From assembly GCA_026706505.1 (NCBI GenBank), contig JAPOYQ010000476.1, positions 1-8,514 of the forward strand: a stretch of DNA of 8,514 nucleotides, read 5' to 3'. Position 1 is the stretch's first letter; each line of letters starts with the position of its first letter. Position numbers and translations under genes: made by a program. The notes under the pieces are model-generated. The model did no database searches. It saw nothing but the letters and a program-made list of their open reading frames with translations, and was not told where the DNA came from. Origin of the DNA: Gemmatimonadota bacterium (lineage in GTDB: Bacteria > Latescibacterota > UBA2968 > UBA8231). This document shows positions 1-6,717 of this stretch, piece by piece.

Positions 1-1
1 C

Positions 2-2656
2 GTCCCCGAGCCGGTGGCTGTGCGCTTGGGTTTTATCGGGATACCTGAGACGCGGCCGCGTTTTTCAGTGCGCTGGAACGAAGCGACCATTGGAACAGTG
101 ACTTTTACATTCCCCGAGCAACTGGGTGACCGGAGGTATGCTGCATCTGATACGCTGTGGGCGGCGCTAGGAGCGCAGGAGGGGCTGAACCACTTGGGGA
201 TCTTCCACTCCGGTAATCCGTGCCGCTTCGACTGGTACGAAGTAGAGTACAGCCGTGGCTTTGTCGCCGAGCGCGGCGAGTTGCTCTTCACCTATCCGCT
301 GACGGGCACCACGGAATTTCGCCTCGCTGATTTTGCTGACGAACAGCCTCGCGTCTTCGAGGTCTCTGCAGGGTTGGCCGAGGTCGTGGACTTCGCGTAC
401 GACGCGCAAGATGGGACGGTAATTTTTCAGGATCAGCCCGGGGATGTGCCGCGTCAGTACGCAGTTGGCGGCCCAGCGACTTGGAAGCGACCCGTGCGGA
501 TCGAACTCGATTTGCCCGGCAATTTGACGACCGAGGCTTGGGGGGCCGATTGGGTGGCGATTTACCACCGCGATTTTCGCGCCGCGGCCGAGCGCTTGGC
601 GCAATGGCGGGCCGCAGACGACCGCTTCGGCCGGCCCCTGCGGACGGTGTCTATCGACGTACAAGACATCTACGACGAGTTCTCCGGCGGGGTCTTGGAC
701 CCGACGGCGATCCGCAATTTTCTCGCCTATGCGGCCGAGCACTGGGATCCCGCGCCCATGTTCGTGACCTTGATCGGCGACGGCTCGTACGACTACAAGA
801 ACAATTCGTCCATCAGTCAGGGTAATTGGATCCCGGCGTTCCAAGACGGCGATAGCACGTACGACGAGTGGTACACGCGCGTGGTAGGGGGCGATTTGTT
901 CCCCGACATGGCCATTGGCCGGCTGACCGTGCAGACCGCAACCGAGGCCGATGTGGTCGTCGATAAAATAATTGACTACGACCGCGCGCCCGAAGTGGGG
1001 CCTTGGCAGAGCCGAATGCTGCTGGTGGCGGACGATTTGCTCAATCGAGACCATCCAGACAGGGTCGAGTCGATGTTCATCATTCACAGCGAAGAGATGG
1101 CCGAGCGCGTCCTGCCTAAAGACTTGGACTTGATCAAGCTTTACATTGCACAATTCCCCCTAGAGGGGCAGGAGAAACCGCGGGCGCGGGAAGAGTTCAT
1201 CCGGCTCTTCAACAAGGGTTCACTAATTTTGACCTATTTGGGGCATGGCACGTACGACCGCTTGTCCCATGAGTGGATGTTTTTCCTTTCCCGCGATTTG
1301 GACAAGCTCAAAAATGGTGGTCGCCTGCCCTTGTTTTTCACGGCTGCAAGTCAGGTTGGAGTGTTCGACGACCCCGTGCGTATCTCCACTCCCGAGGCGC
1401 TCCTGCTGAAGGAAGATGGGGGCGTGATCGGCATGATTTGCGCGACCCGGATAGGATATCATCACACCAATGTCCAGTTGGCCAACCAGTTCTACTGGCA
1501 GATGTACCACACCCAACGGGAGCACGTGCCGATTGGACTGGCCCTCACCGAGGCCAAGCAATTGCTGTTGCCGAAGTACGACCCTAGCACCCCTAAAGAA
1601 TTTCGCAACATTCAGCGCTACTCGCTCTTTGGCGATCCGGCGACGCGCTTGGCTGTGCCGCGCTTTCAGGTGCAGATCGATGTGGCCGATTCGCTTCGCG
1701 CCCTCGGCGAAGTGGCCCTCACCGGCCAAGTCCTCGACGCAACCGGTGAGCCAGCCACCGCCTATGAAGGCCAAGTGTGGTTGCAGGCATTTGATTCGAG
1801 TGCGCAGAGTGACTTAGAGGGTTTTGCCTATGAGCAGACTGGCGCTCCGATTTTTCGCGGCCGCTTTCCAGTAGCCGAAGGCCGCTTCCGCGCTGCGTTT
1901 CGGGTTCCCAAAGATATTACCTATGGAGGAGAGAACGGCCGCATCAGCGCCTACGCTTGGAGCGATGACAGCCCGGCGGCCTTTGGCTCGGTGAGCAGTA
2001 TAGTGCTGGCGGGCACGGCTCAAGGCGTGGAAGCAGACGTGGAGGGGCCGGAAATTTCCCTGCGCTTCGAGGGGGCCAAAGGCACCACGATACCGCGGCA
2101 GACGGTGTTGTTGGCTTCGATTGCGGATCCCAGCGGCATCAACATCACTGGAGAGACCGGACATGAAATCGAGTTGGCCATCGACGGCGAACTGTTTACC
2201 TTGACGGAGCTTTACAGCGTGCAGGGCGGGGACTATCGGCAGGGGGTCATTGAATTTCCTCTGCCCAAATTGGAAACCGGCAAACACGAAATCCGCCTGA
2301 AGGCTTGGGACAACTTCAACAATTCGTCGCGCACGACGATGACAGTGAATGTCGCGGATGACGGCGAAGGAACTGGGAGTCTTACCAACGTCCTGTTTTA
2401 TCCGAATCCCATGCGCGAGAGCGGCTATTTCACGTATAATCTAGAAGACAACATGCGCGCTGTGCAGATAGAGGTCTTTTCGCTGGCCGGTCGGCTGATA
2501 GAACAGTTGGACGGACAGACGCGCGCTGGATACAACCAAGTACCTTGGACACCACCGGCGGGCTTGGCCAATGGTGCGTATATTTACCGAATAGAGGCCG
2601 AACGGGAAAGTGGTGCTGCGGTTGAGCACCGTGCCGTCTTGCAGGTCGCCAAATGA
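2..2656 (+). CDS. porU: PorU-like C25 (gingipain-type) peptidase, 5' partial, catalytic Cys replaced by Ser
   Basis: This is the C-terminal 880 or so residues of a PorU-like protein, the surface protease of type IX secretion that in characterised systems cleaves the C-terminal domain of cargo and attaches the cargo. The frame is open to the window edge, so the GTG at 14 (residue 1 here) is probably internal; full-length PorU proteins are usually over 1,000 residues. Family landmarks in order are LIGDGSYDYKN (253-263), a PDMAIGRL block, the GHG motif with the expected catalytic His at 411, the block ending VFDDP where the nucleophile should lie (444-453), and YSLFGDPATRL (536-546). Ig-like regions follow, then a YPNP sorting domain (796-880). 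At the nucleophile position the protein reads AASQVGVFDDP, with Ser446 (AGT) where homologues have Cys, so activity is doubtful. Family assignment is firm. The symbol porU rests on this homology and on the adjacent porV; a C25 cargo protein is the alternative. Confidence 0.85.
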   Translation, partial: VPEPVAVRLGFIGIPETRPRFSVRWNEATIGTVTFTFPEQLGDRRYAASDTLWAALGAQEGLNHLGIFHSGNPCRFDWYEVEYSRGFVAERGELLFTYPLTGTTEFRLADFADEQPRVFEVSAGLAEVVDFAYDAQDGTVIFQDQPGDVPRQYAVGGPATWKRPVRIELDLPGNLTTEAWGADWVAIYHRDFRAAAERLAQWRAADDRFGRPLRTVSIDVQDIYDEFSGGVLDPTAIRNFLAYAAEHWDPAPMFVTLIGDGSYDYKNNSSISQGNWIPAFQDGDSTYDEWYTRVVGGDLFPDMAIGRLTVQTATEADVVVDKIIDYDRAPEVGPWQSRMLLVADDLLNRDHPDRVESMFIIHSEEMAERVLPKDLDLIKLYIAQFPLEGQEKPRAREEFIRLFNKGSLILTYLGHGTYDRLSHEWMFFLSRDLDKLKNGGRLPLFFTAASQVGVFDDPVRISTPEALLLKEDGGVIGMICATRIGYHHTNVQLANQFYWQMYHTQREHVPIGLALTEAKQLLLPKYDPSTPKEFRNIQRYSLFGDPATRLAVPRFQVQIDVADSLRALGEVALTGQVLDATGEPATAYEGQVWLQAFDSSAQSDLEGFAYEQTGAPIFRGRFPVAEGRFRAAFRVPKDITYGGENGRISAYAWSDDSPAAFGSVSSIVLAGTAQGVEADVEGPEISLRFEGAKGTTIPRQTVLLASIADPSGINITGETGHEIELAIDGELFTLTELYSVQGGDYRQGVIEFPLPKLETGKHEIRLKAWDNFNNSSRTTMTVNVADDGEGTGSLTNVLFYPNPMRESGYFTYNLEDNMRAVQIEVFSLAGRLIEQLDGQTRAGYNQVPWTPPAGLANGAYIYRIEAERESGAAVEHRAVLQVAK

Positions 2657-2791
2657 GCATTGTGAGAGGAGTGCTTTTGCAGCAGTGAGATCGTCTTAGT
2701 ACGCAGGAGGCATTATTTTTATATTTTATCCCGAGCTGAGGAGGACTCCGCTATGAGGAATCTGACGACCTTGCTGATGGTCTGTCTTTGC
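2635..2791. repeat. Direct repeat, copy 1 (porU tail, gap, RBS, porV start)
   Basis: This stretch of about 157 bases is highly similar to 6571-6717 in the same orientation. It covers the last six codons and the stop of the porU-like gene, the whole gap, the GAGGAGGA site and the first 13 codons of the porV-like gene. By eye the first 69 or so bases differ at about five positions. The middle has an A/T-rich stretch (2711-2730) that is about 10 bases longer than in copy 2. The end, through ttgctgatgg, is again close. Similarity starts abruptly at 2635. Confidence 0.88.
2738..2745 (+). promoter_or_regulatory. Strong ribosome binding site of the porV-like gene
   Basis: The sequence GAGGAGGA lies 7 bases before the ATG at 2753 and matches the anti-Shine-Dalgarno core well. 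It fixes the start of the porV-like gene. The same site with the same 7-base spacing recurs before the gene at 6679, because both lie in a direct repeat. Confidence 0.8.
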
Positions 2792-3802
2792 ATGGGTGTG
2801 TGGCCCGCTAGGGTCCAGGCCACGCCCGAGAGCCGCGCAGGCGTGCTTTTTCTGTTGATCGAGCCAGGGGCCCGCGCCGTTGCCATGGGCGAATCGTACG
2901 TGGCAGTGGCCGACGACGCCACGGCCGGCTACTTCAATCCGGCTTCCTTAGTCGGGCAGAGCAGAAAAAAGATGCACTTTACCCACAGCAAATGGCTGCC
3001 TGGGCTGGCCGACGATTTGTCCTACGAGTTTTTGGCCTATTCTATGCCGATAGAAGGTGGAGGCATTGGCTTCAATGTCGCGTTAATGAACCTGGGCGAG
3101 CAGACTCGCACGGGAGAGCGCGGCGAAGTCCTAGGCACCTTCCGCAGTCATGAAGTGGCAGTGTCTGCAGCTTATGGGGCACAGATCGGCAACAAAACGA
3201 CCGCTGGCATCAGTTTGAAGTTCATCCGCAGCAGTTTGGCTCCTGTGGGAGCTGGCAGAGAGCGCGGCGAAGGCATAGGCAATAGCTTTGCCGCAGATTT
3301 GGGATTTTTGTGGAGGGCTACGCCTGATCTCAATATGGGCATAGCTTTGCGCAATTTGGGTCCCAAGATCGCGTATATCGACGCCAGCCAGGCCGATCCG
3401 CTGCCCCAGCACATCGTCGTTGGGGTGGCTTATGAGGTGATGGATACCCAGTACAACGACCTACTATTGTCCTGTGATCTATACAAGCCCTTGATCGCCG
3501 ATGGATCGTTTGTGAGCAACTTGGCCACGTCTTGGGCCGACGAGAGCTTGAGCAATGAATTTAAGGAGATGGACCTGCGCGTGGGCGGCGAGTACCAGTA
3601 CGGGCTTTCCGCGCGCGAGGACGAGGCCTTCATTGCATTGCGAGCCGGTATTTCGCTGGACAGAGATGGCGAACTAAATGTCCAGACCTTCGGCCTTGGG
3701 CTAAAGTACAACCGCATCCAGATCGACGTGGCTTATGTCATCGGCAATGATCAATCGCCGATGGATGACAATGTGCGGTATTCGATGAATCTCCTTTTTT
3801 AG
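2753..3802 (+). CDS. porV: PorV/PorQ-family outer-membrane beta-barrel protein
   Basis: This encodes 349 residues of the PorV/PorQ (UPF0164-like) outer-membrane family. In known T9SS, PorV is the shuttle that takes cargo, by its C-terminal domain, from the translocon to PorU. The first 23 residues form a signal peptide (MRN, a hydrophobic core, then VQA before TPE). The N-terminal family signature GARAVAMGESYVAVADDA (39-56) followed by NPASL is clear. The body alternates short hydrophobic strands with polar turns, and the protein ends in an aromatic strand (MNLLF), as expected for a barrel. The start is set by the strong ribosome binding site. It follows the porU-like gene by 96 bases, the same neighbour order as porU-porV in Porphyromonas and Flavobacterium, which favours PorV over its paralogue PorQ. 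The first 13 codons lie in a direct repeat shared with the start of the gene at 6679. Confidence 0.85.
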   Translation: MRNLTTLLMVCLCMGVWPARVQATPESRAGVLFLLIEPGARAVAMGESYVAVADDATAGYFNPASLVGQSRKKMHFTHSKWLPGLADDLSYEFLAYSMPIEGGGIGFNVALMNLGEQTRTGERGEVLGTFRSHEVAVSAAYGAQIGNKTTAGISLKFIRSSLAPVGAGRERGEGIGNSFAADLGFLWRATPDLNMGIALRNLGPKIAYIDASQADPLPQHIVVGVAYEVMDTQYNDLLLSCDLYKPLIADGSFVSNLATSWADESLSNEFKEMDLRVGGEYQYGLSAREDEAFIALRAGISLDRDGELNVQTFGLGLKYNRIQIDVAYVIGNDQSPMDDNVRYSMNLLF

Positions 3803-3806
3803 AGGA
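3801..3806 (+). promoter_or_regulatory. Weak ribosome binding site at the porV/M6 junction
   Basis: AGAGGA overlaps the porV stop codon (TAG, 3800-3802). It sits 8 bases before an ATC (3815) and 14 before a TTG (3821) in the frame of the M6-like gene, and no ATG or GTG is available. The spacing would suit the ATC better, but TTG is the more usual alternative start codon. Translational coupling to porV is likely because the gap is only 18 bases. Confidence 0.4.
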
Positions 3807-3820
3807 TTTTCCCCATCCCT

Positions 3821-6562
3821 TTGTTCCTCTTAGGCGTCTGCTTCACGCTGTTGTTATCGGCGACCACTGCGGCTGAGGCCGAGTGGCGAGTCTTGGCTTT
3901 GCGAGTCGATTTTCCGCGCGAGAGTCCCGACGAGCTGACGACGACCGGCGTCGGGGCCTTTGATTTGCGCTCTGCGTCGGAGGCGGCTGAGGATTACGTG
4001 TTCCCCTATGACTTGCCGCCGCACGACCGCGCTTATTTCGAGCGGCATTTGACCGCGTTGGCGCGCTATTACGAGGTCGTTTCCGCAGGCCGAGTGGCGA
4101 TCTCCGCGGAGGTGTTCCCCCGCGCCGCGCGGCAGGCGTACGCGCTTCCCCAATCTATGCTCCACTATGGCAATGGACGCACAACTGAGGAGATCGGCGC
4201 GAAGTGGATCGAACTGGTGCGCGATGCCCTTGACGCCGCGCTGGCCGATCCCGACGGCCCGCGCTTGGACGAATTCAATAGCTTCCTCGTGTTCCACGCC
4301 GGGGTCGGCCACGAGACCGGCGAGCTAAACGACATCCGTTCAGTCTTCCTAGCCGAGAGCGATTTTGCGCGCTTTAACGGTGGCCCGTTGACCTTGGGCG
4401 GTGCGGAGATCGATCAGGCGTGGATCCTGCCGGAGTCGCCTAGCCTCGATGGCCGGGCCGGCCTCAATGGTTTGCTGGCCAAGTTCTTTGGCCACCAGTT
4501 GGGCCTACCTGGGTTGTCCAATTTCGCCGATGGCCTGCCAGCCCTAGGAGGCTGGAGCCTAATGGACGTGGGGGCCAACGCTTCGGGCTATGTGCGGACG
4601 GACAGCCTCGCGTGGGTGGTTGGCTTTGCGCCACCGCATCCTATGGCTTGGAGCAAGATGCAGCTAGGGTGGGTCGAGCCAGTGGTGGTGCGGCGCGATA
4701 CCGTACTATCGCTGCTGGCGACTGATCGCAGCGGCGATCTCCCCAAGGCCGTGCGCATACCCATTGACGCGCGCGAATACTTCTTGCTGGAGAACAGGCA
4801 GCAGCGCGGGCAGCGCGGCGTTGTGGAGGACGAAGACGAGGAGAAGGTGTGGATCGACCCCGATCAGGTCACCATAGAAGAGGGCGTGTGGGTAGCGATG
4901 GAGGAATACGACGCCTTTGTCCCGGGATCGGGAGTGCTGATATGGCACGTAGACGAGGGCGTGATGGCGCGCGCGGCGGACCTCAGTGCCGCGAACAATC
5001 AGCCCCATTGGCAGGCGATTGCCTTGGAAGAGGCCGATGGGTACCGCGACATTGGCCATCCGATCTTTGAGCGGCAGCGGCAATTCGAAGGGTCGCCCGA
5101 CGACCCGTTCTTTGTCGGCGGACAAGTGCTGTTCGGCTCGGCGACTCAACCTGACTCACGCAGCAATCGGGAGTGGGAGACCGGTATTGAGATCGAAGTA
5201 CTTTCCGCACCCGGCGATACCATGCAGGTGGCCATACGCTTTGGACGCGCCCGACCGGGCTGGCCGCGAGATTTGCCAGGCGACGGCCGGCTACAAGCTG
5301 TGGACCTGGACGGCGACGGAATAGAAGAGTTGCTCTTTGAGGCCAGGAGTGGGGTCGGCTATGCGACTGCAGACGCTGTGGCGTCGTGGCGAGTACAGGA
5401 TGCGCGACTGCTGGCGGCTGGGGACGGCGACGATGATGGCCAGTCCGCGATTTTTTTGCGGCGCGACGCAGAGATCAGCGCGTGGGACGCCGGAGCGGAT
5501 CAACCACTGTGGCGGCTCGCGCTAGACGAGGTCCCGTTGGACGCGCGTTTCAGTGCGGGTGCGGAGGCCGAGCTGTTACTCGTCGGAGCGGAACAGACCT
5601 ATGTGGTAGATGCCATAAGCGGCGAGTTAAAGGAGCAAAGGCCGCCGGTGGCTGCAGCCTCGCTGCCTCCGGCTGTGGGCGATTTGGACGGCGACGGCCA
5701 AGTCGAGTGGGTCTTCGCCACGGCCGACGGACAGGTCGAGATCGGCTCGCAGGCCGTCGAGTTGGGCGATTCGCTCGCTGCGCCCCCGGTCCTAGGCGAT
5801 TTGGACGGCGATGGCTTGTTGGAAGTTGTTTTGCTTGCGCGCGGTGGAGCGATACACGCCGTGCGAGCCGACGGATTGCGCCAAGCCGACTTTCCCGCTG
5901 CCCTGCCGAGCTTTGCCGAGGTCGGCGATCTCGTCTTCGAGCCGGTGCTTTGCGACGTGGATGCCGACGGCAAGCAGGAGATATTTGTCGCTGGCCACAG
6001 CGGAATTTTCGGTGTGGATGATGATGGGAGATTGTTGCCGGGCTTCCCCCTGCTGATGGCCGCTCCCCCAACGGGGTCGCCGGTGGTATTGGACTTAGAC
6101 GGCGATGGCCGCTTGGCGCTCGCGGCTTTGGATGGCACGGCCGTGTACGCGTGGGATCTACAGAGGGTGGCGGTGCAGTACGCCGGAGGGCCGGCCCATT
6201 GGCCACAGGCCGGTGCCGATGCGGCCGGATCGCGGACCGCGCTGGTGGCCGGTCGCCCCGTTGTAAAGCCCGAGGCGGCCTTGCTAGGCCGGGTTTATTG
6301 CTATCCCAATCCAGTCGGCCCTGGTGAAGCGGCGCATTTGCGCTTTGCGCTGAGCGCGGCCGGGCGGATCGAATTGGAGGTGTTCGATGCGTTGGGTGGT
6401 CGCGTTGAGCAACACCGCAGCAACGGCTTGGAAGCCGGTGAGCGCGAAATCACTTGGTCCGTGAAAGACTATGCCAGTGGCCTGTATCTATGCCGATTAA
6501 TTGCGCACGGCGACGACGGACAGCGGGGAGAAACCGTGGTCAAAATGGCGGTGAGTCAGTGA
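3821..6562 (+). CDS. M6 (immune inhibitor A-like) pseudo-metalloprotease with FG-GAP-like repeats and T9SS sorting domain
   Basis: This encodes 913 residues if TTG 3821 is the start. A hydrophobic leader (2-20, ending AEA before EW) looks like a signal peptide but lacks a positive N-terminus. Residues of about 21-470 match the M6 family: GHQLGLP (224-230), GGWSLMD (243-249), FLLENRQ (321-327) and LIWHVDE (373-379). The zinc site is degenerate: HEFGH of the family is KFFGH here (221-225), and the third ligand Asp is Gly231, so a working protease is unlikely. An acidic run (336-341) interrupts the region after FLLENRQ. Six calcium-loop motifs of the FG-GAP/integrin-alpha type follow (495, 535, 621, 660, 712, 758; mostly DLDGDG). 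The C-terminus (827-913) is a YPNP-type sorting domain similar to that of the porU-like gene, so it is probably T9SS cargo displayed or released at the surface. A binding role is inferred from the lost active site and is not shown. Confidence 0.82.
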   Translation: MFLLGVCFTLLLSATTAAEAEWRVLALRVDFPRESPDELTTTGVGAFDLRSASEAAEDYVFPYDLPPHDRAYFERHLTALARYYEVVSAGRVAISAEVFPRAARQAYALPQSMLHYGNGRTTEEIGAKWIELVRDALDAALADPDGPRLDEFNSFLVFHAGVGHETGELNDIRSVFLAESDFARFNGGPLTLGGAEIDQAWILPESPSLDGRAGLNGLLAKFFGHQLGLPGLSNFADGLPALGGWSLMDVGANASGYVRTDSLAWVVGFAPPHPMAWSKMQLGWVEPVVVRRDTVLSLLATDRSGDLPKAVRIPIDAREYFLLENRQQRGQRGVVEDEDEEKVWIDPDQVTIEEGVWVAMEEYDAFVPGSGVLIWHVDEGVMARAADLSAANNQPHWQAIALEEADGYRDIGHPIFERQRQFEGSPDDPFFVGGQVLFGSATQPDSRSNREWETGIEIEVLSAPGDTMQVAIRFGRARPGWPRDLPGDGRLQAVDLDGDGIEELLFEARSGVGYATADAVASWRVQDARLLAAGDGDDDGQSAIFLRRDAEISAWDAGADQPLWRLALDEVPLDARFSAGAEAELLLVGAEQTYVVDAISGELKEQRPPVAAASLPPAVGDLDGDGQVEWVFATADGQVEIGSQAVELGDSLAAPPVLGDLDGDGLLEVVLLARGGAIHAVRADGLRQADFPAALPSFAEVGDLVFEPVLCDVDADGKQEIFVAGHSGIFGVDDDGRLLPGFPLLMAAPPTGSPVVLDLDGDGRLALAALDGTAVYAWDLQRVAVQYAGGPAHWPQAGADAAGSRTALVAGRPVVKPEAALLGRVYCYPNPVGPGEAAHLRFALSAAGRIELEVFDALGGRVEQHRSNGLEAGEREITWSVKDYASGLYLCRLIAHGDDGQRGETVVKMAVSQ

Positions 6563-6592
6563 GGGGGCGGCGTCTTGCAGGTCGCCAAGTGA
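6563..6592 (+). pseudogene. Untranslated relic of a porU-type C-terminus (VLQVAK-stop)
   Basis: Directly after the M6 stop codon (6560-6562) the same frame reads GGG, then VLQVAK, then a second stop (TGA, 6590-6592). VLQVAK-stop is exactly the end of the porU-like protein, and its codons match base for base except AAG for AAA. It has no start codon of its own. It is a leftover of the duplicated junction, not a gene. Confidence 0.7.
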
Positions 6593-6717
6593 GCATTGCG
6601 AGAGGAGAGCCTTTGCAGCAGTGAGATCGCCTTAGTACTGGAGGCATCATTGTATTGTGAGCTGAGGAGGACTCTTCGATGAGGAAGCAGGCGACCTTGC
6701 TGATGGCCGGTCGTTGC
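6571..6717. repeat. Direct repeat, copy 2 (porU-tail relic, gap, RBS, PD40 gene start)
   Basis: This is the second copy of the repeat at 2635-2791, about 147 bases. Here the porU-tail part lies after the M6 stop codon and so is untranslated, while the right part again supplies a ribosome binding site and the first 13 codons of a gene. It fills nearly all of the 116-base gap between the M6-like and PD40 genes. Confidence 0.88.
6664..6671 (+). promoter_or_regulatory. Strong ribosome binding site of the PD40 gene
   Basis: GAGGAGGA lies 7 bases before ATG 6679, identical in sequence and spacing to the site before the porV-like gene. It settles the start of the last gene. Confidence 0.8.

Noticed and set aside
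167..1153. Long antisense open frame of 328 codons opposite the porU-like gene
   Set aside because: The plus strand shows clear C25 family motifs. The antisense product has no recognisable motif, and long antisense frames are expected in GC-rich coding DNA.
2677..2705. Possible sigma-70-like promoter in the gap (TTGCAG with a candidate -10 near 2700, also in copy 2)
   Set aside because: The -35-like TTGCAG is shared by both copies, but the sequence 17 bases later (TACGCA in copy 1, TACTGG in copy 2) is a poor and unconserved -10. It is not strong enough to call.
2711..2730. A/T-rich stretch in the porU-porV gap as a terminator or UP element
   Set aside because: No stem-loop precedes the T-run, and copy 2 lacks most of the stretch. 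It may be only an indel difference between repeat copies.
5303..6109. DNA-level tandem repeat in the M6 gene
   Set aside because: The repeated blocks are protein motifs (DLDGDG loops) at irregular spacing with diverged DNA between them, so they are domain repeats and not a DNA tandem array.
5550..6206. Overlapping minus-strand frames of 179 and 218 codons opposite the FG-GAP-like repeats
   Set aside because: Their Arg/Pro/Ser-rich composition mirrors the repeated GC-rich codons of the plus-strand DLDGDG repeats. They have no ribosome binding site or recognisable domain.
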